A stretch of DNA of 64,000 nt from Allobaculum mucilyticum (GCF_022701195.1 NZ_CP078089.1:434001-498000); one strand, 5' to 3'; numbered from the stretch's first letter, positions 36,614 to 46,123 are shown. A program made the numbers and translations. Notes: generated by a model from the sequence alone, not told the origin.

Positions 36614-36863
36614 CGTATGAAATCCTCCTGCTGTCATATTATTTTTATTTCAGAAAAATAACAATGTTCTCTATGGATTTCCACTTCCCCTTTCCGGGAA
36701 CCGTCCGGATTTGATTCTTAACCAGGCTTCTGCAAAAAAGAACCAGCAGATGTTCCTGGTAATAAGCGCCGGGATCTGATGGTTCTGTTCTGTTTAATCT
36801 GTAAAACTGCCTCTGAGTCTGAATACGACAGTTCTGTCACATCCTGAAGATAATCAGAACGGT

Positions 36864-38498
36864 TTATTCAACACCGATGATAAAGGAGTAAACCGGCTGC
36901 TTACCGTTGTAGATTTCTACTTCGGCTTCGCTGATCGTGCCGATGTATTCAGCAAGTTCGTCAGCCTGTTCTTTTGTTGCTCCCTCGCCGTAGATCAGAG
37001 TGACAAGTTCGCTGTCATCATCAAGCATTTTTGCAAGAAGCGTTCTGGTGACTTCCATCATATCGGAAGCGGACTCAACGATGCTCTTGCCAAGGATACC
37101 CATGTACTGACCAGCTTTGATCGGCAGGCCTTCATAGGTTGTATCTTTGATCGCGTAAGTAACTTCACCGGATATGACGTGCGCGATGGCTTCGTTCATG
37201 TCAGCAAGGTTGTCTTCGAGATCAACTTCCGGGTTGAACATAACGGATGCGGAAAGTCCCTGCGGAATTGTTTTCGCCGGGAGAACCTGTACGTCGCGAT
37301 CTTCCATAACCTGAGCTGCCTGATTGGCTGCCATAACAATGTTGGAGTTGTTTGGCAGGATCAGAATATGGTCGCAGTTCAGTTTTTCAATTGCGCTGAT
37401 GAAGTCTTCTGTGGACGGGTTCATTGTCTGTCCGCCAGAAATGACAATATCCGCACGGAGTTCTTTGAACATGTCACGGATGCCATCACCTGCAGCAACT
37501 GCGATCAGTCCGTATTTCTTATGCTCAGAATTGATATGTTCGAGTTTCTCTTCTTCTTTGTTGAGGATTTCTTCGTGCTGATCCGTCATGTTTTCAACTT
37601 TCAGCTTGATGAAACGTCCTTGGCGTTTGCCCATGCGTACGGCAGTTGCCGGCTCAAGAGTATGGACATGAACCTTAACGAGGTCGTCATCCTGAACGCA
37701 GACGATGGAGTTTCCGATTGCAGCAAGTTCGTCTTTGAACTTCTGCTCCGAGAAGTTGCGTACGCCGTGCTCAGAAAGCTGAAGGATGAATTCAGTACAG
37801 AAACCGTATTCGCCTTCATCTTCGATTTTTGCCTGGCTGGCTTCCGAAGAGGCTTTCTCGCCGGTTTCAGCTTCGACTGGCTTGCCTTCCATTGCTGCAA
37901 GCATACCCTCGAGAATGGAGAGCAGACCTGCACCGCCGGAGTCAACAACGCCGACCTCTTTGAGGACAGGCAGCAGATCCGGAGTTGTATCCAGCGAGAT
38001 CTTGGCCTCTTCGACCATTTTGCGCATGACATCAACACAGTCTGTGATACCGTCGGTTGCAGTATAAGCATAGGTATAGTCGGCAGCCTCGCGGACAACG
38101 GTCAGGATCGTTCCTTCAACCGGACGCATGACAGCTTTGTAGGCAACGCGGCTTCCGTTTACGAGAGCCTGTGCGAGCTGCATGGCATCGATCTGGTCAT
38201 CATCTTCAACAGCCTGATAGAAGCCGCGGAAGATCTGCGAAGTGATCACGCCGGAGTTTCCGCGTGCGCCCATCAGAAGGCCGCGGGAGAGTACTTTGGC
38301 AATTGCTCCGACTGTCTGCGCATCCGACTTCAGTGCTTCTTTTGCTCCGCTTGAAAAGGTCAGATACATATTGGTTCCGGTGTCTCCATCCGGGACCGGG
38401 AAAACGTTGAGGGCATCAATTCTCGCCTGGTTGTTGCCAAGCGAATTCATGCCCGAACGGATCATTTCACGAAAAAGTTTACCGTCAATATATTCCAT
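36864..38498 (-). CDS. fakA: DAK2-domain protein YloV / fatty acid kinase FakA
   Basis: 544 aa. The N-terminal DhaL-like (DAK2) ATP-binding domain has NVFPVPDGDTGTNMYLTF and LLMGARGNSGVITSQIFRGF; the C-terminal half is the DegV-like/DAK1-2 domain (PSTEDFISAIEKLNCDHILILPNNSNI). This architecture is the Firmicute FakA (YloV), which phosphorylates fatty acids presented by a FakB protein for phospholipid synthesis. No FakB is in view. It lies 12 bp after the Asp23/Gls24 gene, the conserved yloU-yloV order. GGAG precedes the ATG. Confidence 0.9.
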   Translation of the reverse strand: MEYIDGKLFREMIRSGMNSLGNNQARIDALNVFPVPDGDTGTNMYLTFSSGAKEALKSDAQTVGAIAKVLSRGLLMGARGNSGVITSQIFRGFYQAVEDDDQIDAMQLAQALVNGSRVAYKAVMRPVEGTILTVVREAADYTYAYTATDGITDCVDVMRKMVEEAKISLDTTPDLLPVLKEVGVVDSGGAGLLSILEGMLAAMEGKPVEAETGEKASSEASQAKIEDEGEYGFCTEFILQLSEHGVRNFSEQKFKDELAAIGNSIVCVQDDDLVKVHVHTLEPATAVRMGKRQGRFIKLKVENMTDQHEEILNKEEEKLEHINSEHKKYGLIAVAAGDGIRDMFKELRADIVISGGQTMNPSTEDFISAIEKLNCDHILILPNNSNIVMAANQAAQVMEDRDVQVLPAKTIPQGLSASVMFNPEVDLEDNLADMNEAIAHVISGEVTYAIKDTTYEGLPIKAGQYMGILGKSIVESASDMMEVTRTLLAKMLDDDSELVTLIYGEGATKEQADELAEYIGTISEAEVEIYNGKQPVYSFIIGVE

Positions 38499-38510
38499 TC
38501 TCAGTGCTCC

Positions 38511-38870
38511 TTACTTCACCGCTCTGACGCCCTGAACATAGAGATTGACTGCGTCGACTTTAATTTCAAGGGTTTTCTCGATGACGTAACGAACACGCTG
38601 CTGTGCAGCAACCATGACTTCGGACAGTTTGATGCCCTGCATGGCAATTACGTAAATATCGAGGATCAGAGAGTTTCCATCCTGGCGGACGATGACGCCG
38701 CGCGAATAGTTATCCCGTTTGAGCAGCTCAGCCCAGCCGTCTTTCAGCATTTTCTGACTGGCCATTCCGATAATTCCGTAGCATTCGTTGATCGTACCGC
38801 CAACCAGGTTGGCAATGGCATCCAGAGAAATCTCGATTTCTCCGTATTCCGTTGATTTATGAATCGGCAT
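38511..38870 (-). CDS. Asp23/Gls24-family envelope stress protein (YloU)
   Basis: 119 aa, from the ATG at 38870 (AGGAGG 6 nt upstream). The Asp23 domain spans nearly all of it: GEIEISLDAIANLVGGTINECYGIIGMASQ, then IYVIAMQGIKLSEVMVAAQQRVRYVIEK. Soluble; the pairing with yloV is conserved in Firmicutes, suggesting a role near the membrane or in lipid metabolism, but the molecular function is unknown. A -10 just upstream suggests a promoter separate from the cell-wall cluster. Confidence 0.9.
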   Translation of the reverse strand: MPIHKSTEYGEIEISLDAIANLVGGTINECYGIIGMASQKMLKDGWAELLKRDNYSRGVIVRQDGNSLILDIYVIAMQGIKLSEVMVAAQQRVRYVIEKTLEIKVDAVNLYVQGVRAVK

Positions 38871-38895
38871 ATTAAGCCTCCTGTTTTCTATACAT

Positions 38896-38931
38896 GATAA
38901 AAGCGGCGCCTGTTGCACCGCATTAATTATA
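38896..38931 (-). promoter_or_regulatory. -10 element overlapping a terminator hairpin between divIB and yloU
   Basis: TATAAT at 38931-38926 on the minus strand is followed within 5 bp by the stem GCGGTGC / GCGCCGC (38921-38903) and TTTTATC. The hairpin would end divIB transcripts; a transcript from the TATAAT would begin at its foot and might also be attenuated by it. Confidence 0.5.
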
Positions 38932-38958
38932 TCGACTTTTTACGGGAAACAAAAACGT

Positions 38959-40176
38959 TTAGATAGGCCAGAACGTGTCGGTCGCAGCCTCATAGGTATA
39001 GACTATGCCGCTGTCCATGGCGCGGAACAGCTGGGTAGAAGGCGAGTACTGGAAGTTTTCAACAGCAGCTGCTTCCCAGTCGCTGATCTGCGATACATCA
39101 ACCGTCATTTCACCATTGTCCGTTGTGACAGTCACAGGACCATAGTACAGCTGGGGGATATTTGCCGGATCAATCGGTGTGGACTGTGTTTCCTCTTCTC
39201 CGGCAGTCTCTTCATTTCCGGTATCTGTGCCTTCTTCCTTATTCTCTTCATCCGTCTCTTCTTTGAAGGTCGGGTCGATGACTTTTTTCGGAATTTCACG
39301 GTTAACCGCGCGCTCTTCCGGCGAAAGATACATATAGGTACAGGAAACCTTATTGACGACATTGTTCTCTCCATCGAGAAGCAGACAGACATTGTCGCCC
39401 GTCAGATTTTCCAGAATTTTTGAATAAGTGCTCATCATGAACAGAGACGGAATAGAGGTAAATACCGTATTTCCGTCCTGCAGAACCAGTTTGAGCATAT
39501 TTTTGTCATAACTCTCAGACCATGGCTGAATTTCTGCAATTCGCTCATAAACTGCCCGGGTCAGCTGATCCGGGTATTTTCGTGTCTGTTCACAGATCTT
39601 CGAAATCGTCGAATCACTCAGATCTACAAGCAGCGGATAGTGAATGAGGGTTCGCAGCTCCTGCTCGTTTTCGATCGGGATCCGTTCGTCATCGGCAGTA
39701 ACCAGATAGTTGGTATTGTCTTTGACGTAATAGCCGATAATCAGTTTTTCATCAACCGTGATCGACAGGTCCTGACCATTGCGTACGACTGAGGCTTCCT
39801 GAATCAGAGGATTCTCCTCAAGCTTGGACTGAATGGAGCTTGGGCTATTGAAAATCATCAGGTTGTTGACGCTGACATCTGCGATTTTATAAATCTGCGA
39901 AGCGGAATAATAATAGTTGCCTGTTACATTCAGCGCACGGATCTGAAACTCTTTTGTAAAGGGATAAATACAGATCAGAGCCATGCCAAAGATGGCATAG
40001 GCAAGAAGAAGCCGGGTTGGAACTTTTCGTCTGACCCGTTTTTCGGCAGCCGGGTCTTCATCTTCGATGTGATCGTTGCGCAGGAAAGAAAACCAGGTCT
40101 GAACCTTAGAGAGAACCGAAGACTTCTTCCGTTTCGGACCCTGGTCTGTTGATTTTTTCTTTTTTCTGTCTTCCAT
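38959..40176 (-). CDS. divIB: Cell division protein DivIB/FtsQ
   Basis: 405-aa bitopic membrane protein. A long basic cytoplasmic N terminus (~60 aa) precedes one TM helix (LLLAYAIFGMALICIYPF), the POTRA domain (FQIRALNVTGNYYYSASQIY ... VVRNGQDLSITVDEK) and the beta domain. A Glu/Thr-rich tail (ETDEENKEEGTDTGNEE) follows, then ~75 further residues, longer than most DivIB. It links the division machinery with FtsL/DivIC. The start lies inside the end of murB (71-bp overlap), with AAGGAT upstream, so the two are translated from one mRNA. Confidence 0.88.
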   Translation of the reverse strand: MEDRKKKKSTDQGPKRKKSSVLSKVQTWFSFLRNDHIEDEDPAAEKRVRRKVPTRLLLAYAIFGMALICIYPFTKEFQIRALNVTGNYYYSASQIYKIADVSVNNLMIFNSPSSIQSKLEENPLIQEASVVRNGQDLSITVDEKLIIGYYVKDNTNYLVTADDERIPIENEQELRTLIHYPLLVDLSDSTISKICEQTRKYPDQLTRAVYERIAEIQPWSESYDKNMLKLVLQDGNTVFTSIPSLFMMSTYSKILENLTGDNVCLLLDGENNVVNKVSCTYMYLSPEERAVNREIPKKVIDPTFKEETDEENKEEGTDTGNEETAGEEETQSTPIDPANIPQLYYGPVTVTTDNGEMTVDVSQISDWEAAAVENFQYSPSTQLFRAMDSGIVYTYEAATDTFWPI

Positions 40177-41071
40177 TCCAGTTGATCCTTTCTACTTCGG
40201 TAATCAGAGAGATTCCGTATTTCTCAAGCGCTGCCTGCTGAATCTGGCGGATCAGAGAATCTACGTCAGTCGCAAGCGCATCGCCGTTTTCGTTAATAAT
40301 AAAGTTGGAATGCATTTCGCTGACTTTCGCACCGCCCTGACGGCGGCCTCGAAAGCCAAGCTCATCCACAATACGCCAGGCCTGTTCGCCCGGAGGGTTG
40401 CGGAAAACGGAGCCGGCACATGGTTTGGAAACCGGCTGACTGGACAGCCGGCGCTGTTTACGCGAATCCATCAGTGCCTGAATCTTCGTACGGTCTTCCG
40501 GTTCCAGTTGCAGTCTGGCCGACAGAATGACCCAGTCTTTATGCTGCTGAAAAGCGGAATGTCGATAGGTAAAGTCGAGATCTTCTGTTCTGATCGTACG
40601 GATTCCCGAATGGTCGAGAATCGTGACATCAATCAGAATTTTCGAAAGATCGCTAAGATACGCGCCGGCATTCATATAAATGCCGCCGCCAAGCGTTCCG
40701 GGAATACCGGAAGCAAATTCAAGGCCGGATAGCGAATGATTCTTTGCTTCCTGACTCATGGCGATCAGTGAACATCCGGCACTGGCCCGAAGGATCGTAC
40801 CGTCAAAAGAGAACGAGGTAAATTCTCCCTGCAGATGAATCACAGCACCATGAAACGGATGATCAGCAATCAGAACATTGCTTCCGTTGCCTAAAACAAT
40901 CCAGTCGATCTTTTCCTGATTCAGATACTGAATCAGTCCTTCAAGATCTGCTGATGAATCGACTTCAATATAATAGTCAGCCGGTCCGCCGATTTTATAC
41001 GTGGTATGCCGGCGCATCGGTTCGTCATACAGTACAGATCCAAACGATTCAAGGATGCTGCGGTCTGTCAT
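40106..41071 (-). CDS. murB: UDP-N-acetylenolpyruvoylglucosamine reductase
   Basis: 321-aa cytoplasmic FAD enzyme making UDP-MurNAc. FAD-binding VLGNGSNVLIAD, SGLEFASGIPGTLGGGIYMNAGAY, and the proton-donor Ser in KPCAGSVFRNP (type II MurB). The active site closes with the Glu in SLITEVERI. The C terminus is ~25 residues longer than needed because the frame runs on through the divIB start. The start overlaps the murG stop by 4 bp (ATGA). Order murG-murB-divIB is a common Firmicute dcw-cluster arrangement. Confidence 0.95.
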   Translation of the reverse strand: MTDRSILESFGSVLYDEPMRRHTTYKIGGPADYYIEVDSSADLEGLIQYLNQEKIDWIVLGNGSNVLIADHPFHGAVIHLQGEFTSFSFDGTILRASAGCSLIAMSQEAKNHSLSGLEFASGIPGTLGGGIYMNAGAYLSDLSKILIDVTILDHSGIRTIRTEDLDFTYRHSAFQQHKDWVILSARLQLEPEDRTKIQALMDSRKQRRLSSQPVSKPCAGSVFRNPPGEQAWRIVDELGFRGRRQGGAKVSEMHSNFIINENGDALATDVDSLIRQIQQAALEKYGISLITEVERINWNGRQKKEKINRPGSETEEVFGSL

Positions 41072-42183
41072 TTTGACGCCACATTCCCTTCTTTTCTTCG
41101 TCTGTTCTGTTCAATAATCTCGTTTGCCCAGGCAATCATATCGGGCGCCGCATTCGGTTTTCCGATGGCTTTTGCGCGGTTCATCAGATCCTGGCGTTTT
41201 TTCTCATCCATGAATGCTTCATCGATGGCTTTTTTCAGAGAATCCGCATTGAGATCTTTCTCTTCAAGCATGACTGCAGCCCCTTCATCGACCAGCATCT
41301 TTGCGTTGTAGAACTGGTGGTTTTCCGCAACATACGGCGATGGGATAATGACTGCCGGAATGCCAAGGGCGGTCAGTTCAGCAAGTGTAGTGGCACCCGC
41401 GCGGCAGACCATGCCATCAAGCATGCCATAAAGACGGAGAGCATCCACATAGCCAACCGCATGAACATTGCTCATCGAATCGAACTGATGCAGTGCATCG
41501 CTGTTATCCTTTCCGCAGACATAAACAATCTGCATCGAGGGGTCTGTTTTTGCCAGAGCTGTCTGCATCAATTCATTGACGGACGCACTGCCAAGCGATC
41601 CCATAACGATCAGAATCGTCTTCTTGGAAGGATCCAGACCAAGCGAACGGAAATAATCTTCATCTGCTTTGGCTCTTGCGGCCAGAGTGGCTCTCGGGTT
41701 TCCTAAAAGCCGTACCTGAGGCAGATTGAAATCATCTGTCGCTTTCTGGTAGCAGGTAACAATACCGGAAGCGTCTTTGGCAACAAGCTTGTTCGCTTTT
41801 CCGATAATTGAATTCTGCTCGTGAAGCATAAAAGGAATATGAAGATCCTTGGCAGCCATGGCAGCAGGGGCTGTAACATAGCCGCCAAACCCGATCAGCA
41901 GATCGGGCTTTTCTTCTTTTAAATAGCCTTTGATTTTCTGTGCGGAAACCAGCATGCGCCAGACCGCTTTAGCTTTATTGATTGCGCTGCCGGTAAATCC
42001 GGAGGCATGTACAGGCAGGAAACGATAGCCCGCTGCCGGGACAATCTGTGCTTCCATCCGGTCATCGTTGCCGATAAAGACAATCTCTGTACCCGGTTCC
42101 TGTTCTTTCCATATTTGAGCGAGGGCAAGAGCCGGATAAATGTGTCCGCCAGTTCCCCCGGTTGCGATTAAGATTTTTTTCAT
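41068..42183 (-). CDS. murG: UDP-GlcNAc:lipid I GlcNAc transferase
   Basis: 371-aa peripheral membrane glycosyltransferase (GT28) converting lipid I to lipid II. The N-terminal glycine loop is ATGGTGGHIYPALALAQ, a second G-loop is VMGSLGSASVNELM, and donor binding is CRAGATTLAELTALGIPAVIIPSPYVAENHQ. The ATG at 42183 gives the canonical start MKKILIATGG; the Shine-Dalgarno is weak (ACGGATT). An upstream TTG (42225) would extend it by 14 residues with no family support. First gene of the murG-murB-divIB unit. Confidence 0.95.
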   Translation of the reverse strand: MKKILIATGGTGGHIYPALALAQIWKEQEPGTEIVFIGNDDRMEAQIVPAAGYRFLPVHASGFTGSAINKAKAVWRMLVSAQKIKGYLKEEKPDLLIGFGGYVTAPAAMAAKDLHIPFMLHEQNSIIGKANKLVAKDASGIVTCYQKATDDFNLPQVRLLGNPRATLAARAKADEDYFRSLGLDPSKKTILIVMGSLGSASVNELMQTALAKTDPSMQIVYVCGKDNSDALHQFDSMSNVHAVGYVDALRLYGMLDGMVCRAGATTLAELTALGIPAVIIPSPYVAENHQFYNAKMLVDEGAAVMLEEKDLNADSLKKAIDEAFMDEKKRQDLMNRAKAIGKPNAAPDMIAWANEIIEQNRRRKEGNVASK

Positions 42184-42497
42184 AAGAATCCGTTTCAGTA
42201 TACCATTCGCATGAGGGGCCCTCAAAAAGCTTATTCAAACGTAATTGAATTTTCACAAACGCTGCTCATTCGACTCCACATGCTGTTCCTGCAGAACCGG
42301 ACCATATTTTCTCCTGACCCATCAAAGATCAGATAGCCGGCAGAATTTTCTGTCTTCCCGTTCAGTTCTGCACTCAATTTCCCTTCATCCTTTTTATAAC
42401 ACGTCTTTCATACGCGTTATACGCTTTCCCGGTTTAGGGGCCAATCCATAATAAAACGTTCGGAAGACTCCGGCTACCTCGAGCATCAGACAATATG
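42184..42497. other. Intergenic region upstream of murG
   Basis: About 310 bp, AT-rich. Minus-strand TATAAC/TTATAA boxes near 42395-42425 could be the murG promoter, but I could not fix a -35. No gene seen. Confidence 0.35.
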
Positions 42498-42542
42498 AAA
42501 ATAAAAAGCGCTTCGTTCTGATCGATTCAGAACAAAGCGCTT
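42498..42542 (-). terminator. Sortase gene terminator
   Basis: Near-perfect 16-bp stem AAGCGCTTTGTTCTGA / TCAGAACGAAGCGCTT, then TTTATTTT, on the minus strand. Confidence 0.9.
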
Positions 42543-42559
42543 CAGTCATTTCAATCCGT

Positions 42560-43759
42560 TCAGTCTGCGACTGATGCTTCAATCGGAGCACTCCACGGTT
42601 CCATCATGCCCATCAGAACATAGCGCTGATTGGAATACAGACCATAGTCAAGGTTGCATGTGGAAAGCGTGACAAATCTGTGATCTCCATAATCCAGCGG
42701 ACGGTAGTAGAGAGCTTCATGCTCAATGGCACTCATCACTTCGGATTTATAATCGCCAAAGTCAGTTGTGTAGACCGTTGCATCATCGCTGCCCATATAG
42801 AAAGCATTGACGGTGCATCGATAGTTCTGATCCGGTGTCAGAAGCCAGAAGTATGGATGAGCATCAAAGAAATCGAGATTTTCAAAATCCTTCAGATTGG
42901 TAAACATGCCGCCGATGTCGACGGAATGGGCGTAGATAATCGAGTTATCATTGCGGTAATCAGGATTCTGTGTGGAATCCAGGAATACAGCGCCCAGCGA
43001 GTTGTATTCACCAGTAAAGGAATGGGTCAGGTAATAGGAGTTGTCAGAAGCCTGAACAACCGGGAAAGAAATGCCTGTTCCAGGTACGATCAGCCAGGCA
43101 GTGACATTCGGGTTTGCGGCTTTCAGGCCGGTCCAGTCAACATTGAATACGGCCTGTTCCTGTTCCATTTCTCCAGTCGGTTCATTCACATTGTCATCCG
43201 ATGGCGAAGCTGTAAGATACTGCTTCAGCTCGGCTGTCTCTGTTTCAATGACATGATTTCGGTTCCAGATCTGGTAAATCATGAAACCTGATACAGCCAT
43301 TACGACAACGCAGATCGCCATCAGAGTTCGAAGAATAATCTTTCTGCGTTTTTCCTTTTTTAATGCCTTTTCATCTTCCGTCTGAACGGCAGAGGATGTT
43401 TCTGTTTTTTTCATATCGTTCTTCTCTTTCTGATTTTCGCCTTTCTTTTTATCATCCGCATCCGCTTCAGTTTTTGTATCGGATTTGCGGTTTTTGATTC
43501 GTTCTTTCTGATCCGGTGCAGCCCGAAGTCGGTTTGATGACCCCTTCCTGACGGTTTCCGTTTCAGTTGTATTCAATACGGCTGGTTCTGTCTTTTCTTT
43601 ATCTTCCGCCTGTTTATTCTGGTTATTCTCTTCATCCAGAATAAGGGTACTCTCAGAACCCTCCGGTTCAGTATTCATCTGTGTTTCAGCATCTTTTTCA
43701 TCCGGTCCATCCGGTGATAGCGGATCTGTGGATTTTTTGATATCACTGTTCTTTTGCAT
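42560..43759 (-). CDS. srtB: Class B sortase
   Basis: 399 aa. A very charged ~135-residue cytoplasmic N terminus (Asp/Glu/Lys-rich) is followed by one TM helix (LMAICVVVMAVSGFMIYQI) and the sortase barrel. The catalytic His lies in SIIYAHSVD, the Cys in VTLSTCNLDYG and the Arg in NQRYVLMG. The spacing and added N-terminal helices fit class B. It would anchor proteins to peptidoglycan at an NPQTN-like signal; no substrate is seen nearby, and the GH89 protein lacks a sorting motif. The long cytoplasmic tail is unusual. The ~310 bp between this gene and nagB hold only the nagB terminator. Confidence 0.88.
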   Translation of the reverse strand: MQKNSDIKKSTDPLSPDGPDEKDAETQMNTEPEGSESTLILDEENNQNKQAEDKEKTEPAVLNTTETETVRKGSSNRLRAAPDQKERIKNRKSDTKTEADADDKKKGENQKEKNDMKKTETSSAVQTEDEKALKKEKRRKIILRTLMAICVVVMAVSGFMIYQIWNRNHVIETETAELKQYLTASPSDDNVNEPTGEMEQEQAVFNVDWTGLKAANPNVTAWLIVPGTGISFPVVQASDNSYYLTHSFTGEYNSLGAVFLDSTQNPDYRNDNSIIYAHSVDIGGMFTNLKDFENLDFFDAHPYFWLLTPDQNYRCTVNAFYMGSDDATVYTTDFGDYKSEVMSAIEHEALYYRPLDYGDHRFVTLSTCNLDYGLYSNQRYVLMGMMEPWSAPIEASVAD

Positions 43760-44002
43760 GAGTCTATCTTAACGGATTTGCGTTTCTGGACAAAGGTTTC
43801 CTATGCAAACATCCATTGATTCAGGAAGAATAGCAGAAAAGGATTTTCGAAGCGCAATCCTGGTTTTAACCCCTTTGAACAAGCTGAAACGAATTATTTT
43901 ATTTCATATTATCTTCTCACGAAGATTTGCTGATATATACCGGCATATCAGAATACCGCTATACCGGCGGCTTACCTGTCTGCAGTGAGGAAATCAGATT
44001 GC

Positions 44003-44032
44003 ATCAAAAAAGCAGACCGGTTTCGATCTGCT
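44003..44032 (-). terminator. nagB terminator
   Basis: Minus-strand AGCAGATC / GGTCTGCT with GAAACC loop and TTTTTTG tail. Confidence 0.85.
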
Positions 44033-44073
44033 TTCTATGTGTTTGTCTTGTTCAGGTATTCCGGAAAATCGAA

Positions 44074-44790
44074 TTACTTCGTCAGTTTGGAAGCAGCAGC
44101 TTCGTCAACGATAACGATTACGTCTGGATGGTTCTGCAGAACGGAAGCCGGGCAAGCTGGATCAACTGGTCCTTCTACCATGGCTTTGACTGCATCTGCT
44201 TTGGAGTCGCCATTAGCAACCAGCAGGATTTTCTTAGCATCCATAACAGTTCCGATACCCTGAGTGATTGCGTGTGTCGGAACTTTGTTGATGTCGTCGT
44301 CGAAGAAACGTTTGTTAGCGTCTCTTGTGCTTTCGGTGAGCTCAACGATATGAGTTCTTTCATCGAACGGTGTGCCTGGTTCGTTGAAGCCGATGTGTCC
44401 GTTGCGGCCGATGCCCAGCAGCTGCACGTCAACACCCTTAACTTCATCGTCGTATGCTTTAGCATCTTCAGCGGTCGAGCCATAAGGAACATGTGTGTTC
44501 GCTGGATCGATGTCGATGTCTTTGAACAGGTGTTCGTTCATGAAGGTGTAGTAGGACTGAGGATCGTTGCGGTCGATTCCTACATACTCATCGAGGTTGT
44601 AGGTCTTAACGTCCTTATAGGAAGTTCCGTTTTCCTTATGGTCTTTAACCATTTCAGCGTACAGGCCTTCTGGCGAGCTTCCAGTAGCGAGACCCAGTAC
44701 AGCGTCCTGACGAGCGTCCAGGACTTCTTTCATGACTTTGAACGCCTCTTTAGAGAGTTCATCGTAGTCTTTTGTAACAATAACTTTCAT
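44074..44790 (-). CDS. nagB: Glucosamine-6-phosphate deaminase
   Basis: 238 aa. Converts GlcN-6-P to fructose-6-P and ammonia, the last step of amino-sugar breakdown. LGLATGSSPEGLYAEM (phosphate loop), YNLDEYVGI (catalytic Asp) and GIGRNGHIGFNEPGTPFDERTH (His and Glu of the active site). Start at 44790 follows GGAGGAGG by 6 nt; the 27-nt upstream extension is not supported. TATAAT lies at 44823-44818. Near the mannose-family PTS and downstream of GNAT genes, all minus; the terminator follows directly. The allosteric C-terminal extension of the E. coli enzyme is absent, as in other Firmicutes. Confidence 0.95.
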   Translation of the reverse strand: MKVIVTKDYDELSKEAFKVMKEVLDARQDAVLGLATGSSPEGLYAEMVKDHKENGTSYKDVKTYNLDEYVGIDRNDPQSYYTFMNEHLFKDIDIDPANTHVPYGSTAEDAKAYDDEVKGVDVQLLGIGRNGHIGFNEPGTPFDERTHIVELTESTRDANKRFFDDDINKVPTHAITQGIGTVMDAKKILLVANGDSKADAVKAMVEGPVDPACPASVLQNHPDVIVIVDEAAASKLTK

Positions 44791-44817
44791 GGATTTCCTC
44801 CTCCAGTTTCTCTTCAT

Positions 44818-44823
44818 ATTATA
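44818..44823 (-). promoter_or_regulatory. -10 element (TATAAT) of nagB
   Basis: Minus-strand TATAAT about 28 bp before the ATG; the -35 is poor. Confidence 0.5.
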
Positions 44824-44884
44824 GGACGACTGCCTGTGAAAAATGAATGCAAACTGAATGAATCAAATAAATCTTTATTTATTC

Positions 44885-45487
44885 CTATCTTTCATTTTTG
44901 CGGACATATCTTGCAGTATCTGCCCCAAAATATGCCGTCATGATCGTAAGATATTCGTCATAGCAGACCATTCTTGGCCAGGAAAGCAGCTGCATCGGAA
45001 CTCCAAACAGAACAATTCTCTCTCCGCTGTCCTGCAGTTCATTTCGAAGATAGAATCCTTTCCGGCGCCCTGCCATTGGATCTTCTGCCGTTCTCGGATC
45101 TTCAATCTCGACAAGGAACGGACGTTTTCTCCGTTCTTTAGCCCAGCTGAGAATGTGGCTTCCCAGTTTATGATCGCGGAATTTTTCGGATACGGCGAGA
45201 TAATCCAGAACATCCATAGCTTCTCCAAGAATGAAGAACAGTAAAGCTGCAGGTCTGTTTTCAAACAGACCGATAAACAGCTCCATCTTTCCGTTTTCCT
45301 GACCAGAAAGGATCATCTCAAATGGCTTTCTCTCACTGTCCGGGAAAGACTGTTCATAGATTTCATAGATCTCCGGCAGCGCCTTGCTGTTTCGGTCAAA
45401 AGGAACAACGACAAAACGGCTGTCTGATTTCGAATCAGCAGCCTGTTCTGTCTTATCGATAATTTCTGGATTTTTATAATCTGTCAT
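44885..45487 (-). CDS. GNAT-family N-acetyltransferase
   Basis: 200 aa. The core shows AALLFFILGEAMDVLDYLAVSEKFRDHKLGSHILSWAKE, with the acetyl-CoA-binding beta4-alpha3 region reduced to RDHKLGSHIL, and VEIEDPRTAEDPMAGRRKGFYLRNELQD. N-terminal ~25 residues are polar and probably disordered. Substrate not predictable. Between nagB and another GNAT gene, same strand; 62 bp upstream of the nagB -10. Confidence 0.75.
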   Translation of the reverse strand: MTDYKNPEIIDKTEQAADSKSDSRFVVVPFDRNSKALPEIYEIYEQSFPDSERKPFEMILSGQENGKMELFIGLFENRPAALLFFILGEAMDVLDYLAVSEKFRDHKLGSHILSWAKERRKRPFLVEIEDPRTAEDPMAGRRKGFYLRNELQDSGERIVLFGVPMQLLSWPRMVCYDEYLTIMTAYFGADTARYVRKNER

Positions 45488-45556
45488 GTAATAACCATAA
45501 CAGGAATGTACATTTTTGTGTTCAAACAGCTTTATTCTTTGTCCGTCTCAGATATC

Positions 45557-46123
45557 TTACTTCTCTGCTCTCAAAGACTCCCACTGTTTTCTTGTCATAT
45601 GGTTTTCAATCAGATCTCTGATTTCTCCTAAAAGAGGGACTGGTACGTTTTTGCGTTCTGCGAAAAATGTATAGCCAAGTTTCTCCTGAGCCCGCTTCGA
45701 TTTCTCGTTTCCAACATAATGAGCGCACCAGACGGCATCCAGATTCAGCTTTTCAAAACCATAATCTATCAGCCGATTTCCTGCTTCGACAACATATCCG
45801 TTTCCCCAGTAAGGCTTGCCGATCCAGAATCCCATTTCCTTTGCTTTCTGCTTTTCCGGATTCTCCAAATGCGTTTCCATTAATGAAATGGCTCCGAGCG
45901 GTTCAGGCTCACCTTTGAGACAGATCGCAAAGGTCAGCGGATCATTCAGTGTAGTTCGAATGATTTCAAGACTTTCCTGCACATCTTTGTGCGGAGGCCA
46001 GCCAGCTCTTGGTCCGATGTCCGGATCTTTGCAGAGTTCATACAGCTGCGGGGCATCTTCATCTTTCCATGGACGAAGAATCAGGCGTTCAGTTTCGAGA
46101 ATCGTAGTCATCCCCTCTTTCAT
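45557..46123 (-). CDS. GNAT-family N-acetyltransferase (RimJ/RimL type)
   Basis: 188 aa. The N terminus ETERLILRPWKDEDAPQLYEL and EMGFWIGKPYWGNGYVVEAGNRLIDYGFEKLNLDAVWCAHYVGNEKSKRAQEKLGY are the hallmark of acetyltransferase_3 / RimJ-RimL proteins. It acetylates an amine on a small molecule or a protein N terminus; target unknown. No strong Shine-Dalgarno precedes the first ATG (46123); a start at 46111 (MTTILETERL) with GAGGGG close by is an alternative. Confidence 0.85.
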   Translation of the reverse strand: MKEGMTTILETERLILRPWKDEDAPQLYELCKDPDIGPRAGWPPHKDVQESLEIIRTTLNDPLTFAICLKGEPEPLGAISLMETHLENPEKQKAKEMGFWIGKPYWGNGYVVEAGNRLIDYGFEKLNLDAVWCAHYVGNEKSKRAQEKLGYTFFAERKNVPVPLLGEIRDLIENHMTRKQWESLRAEK

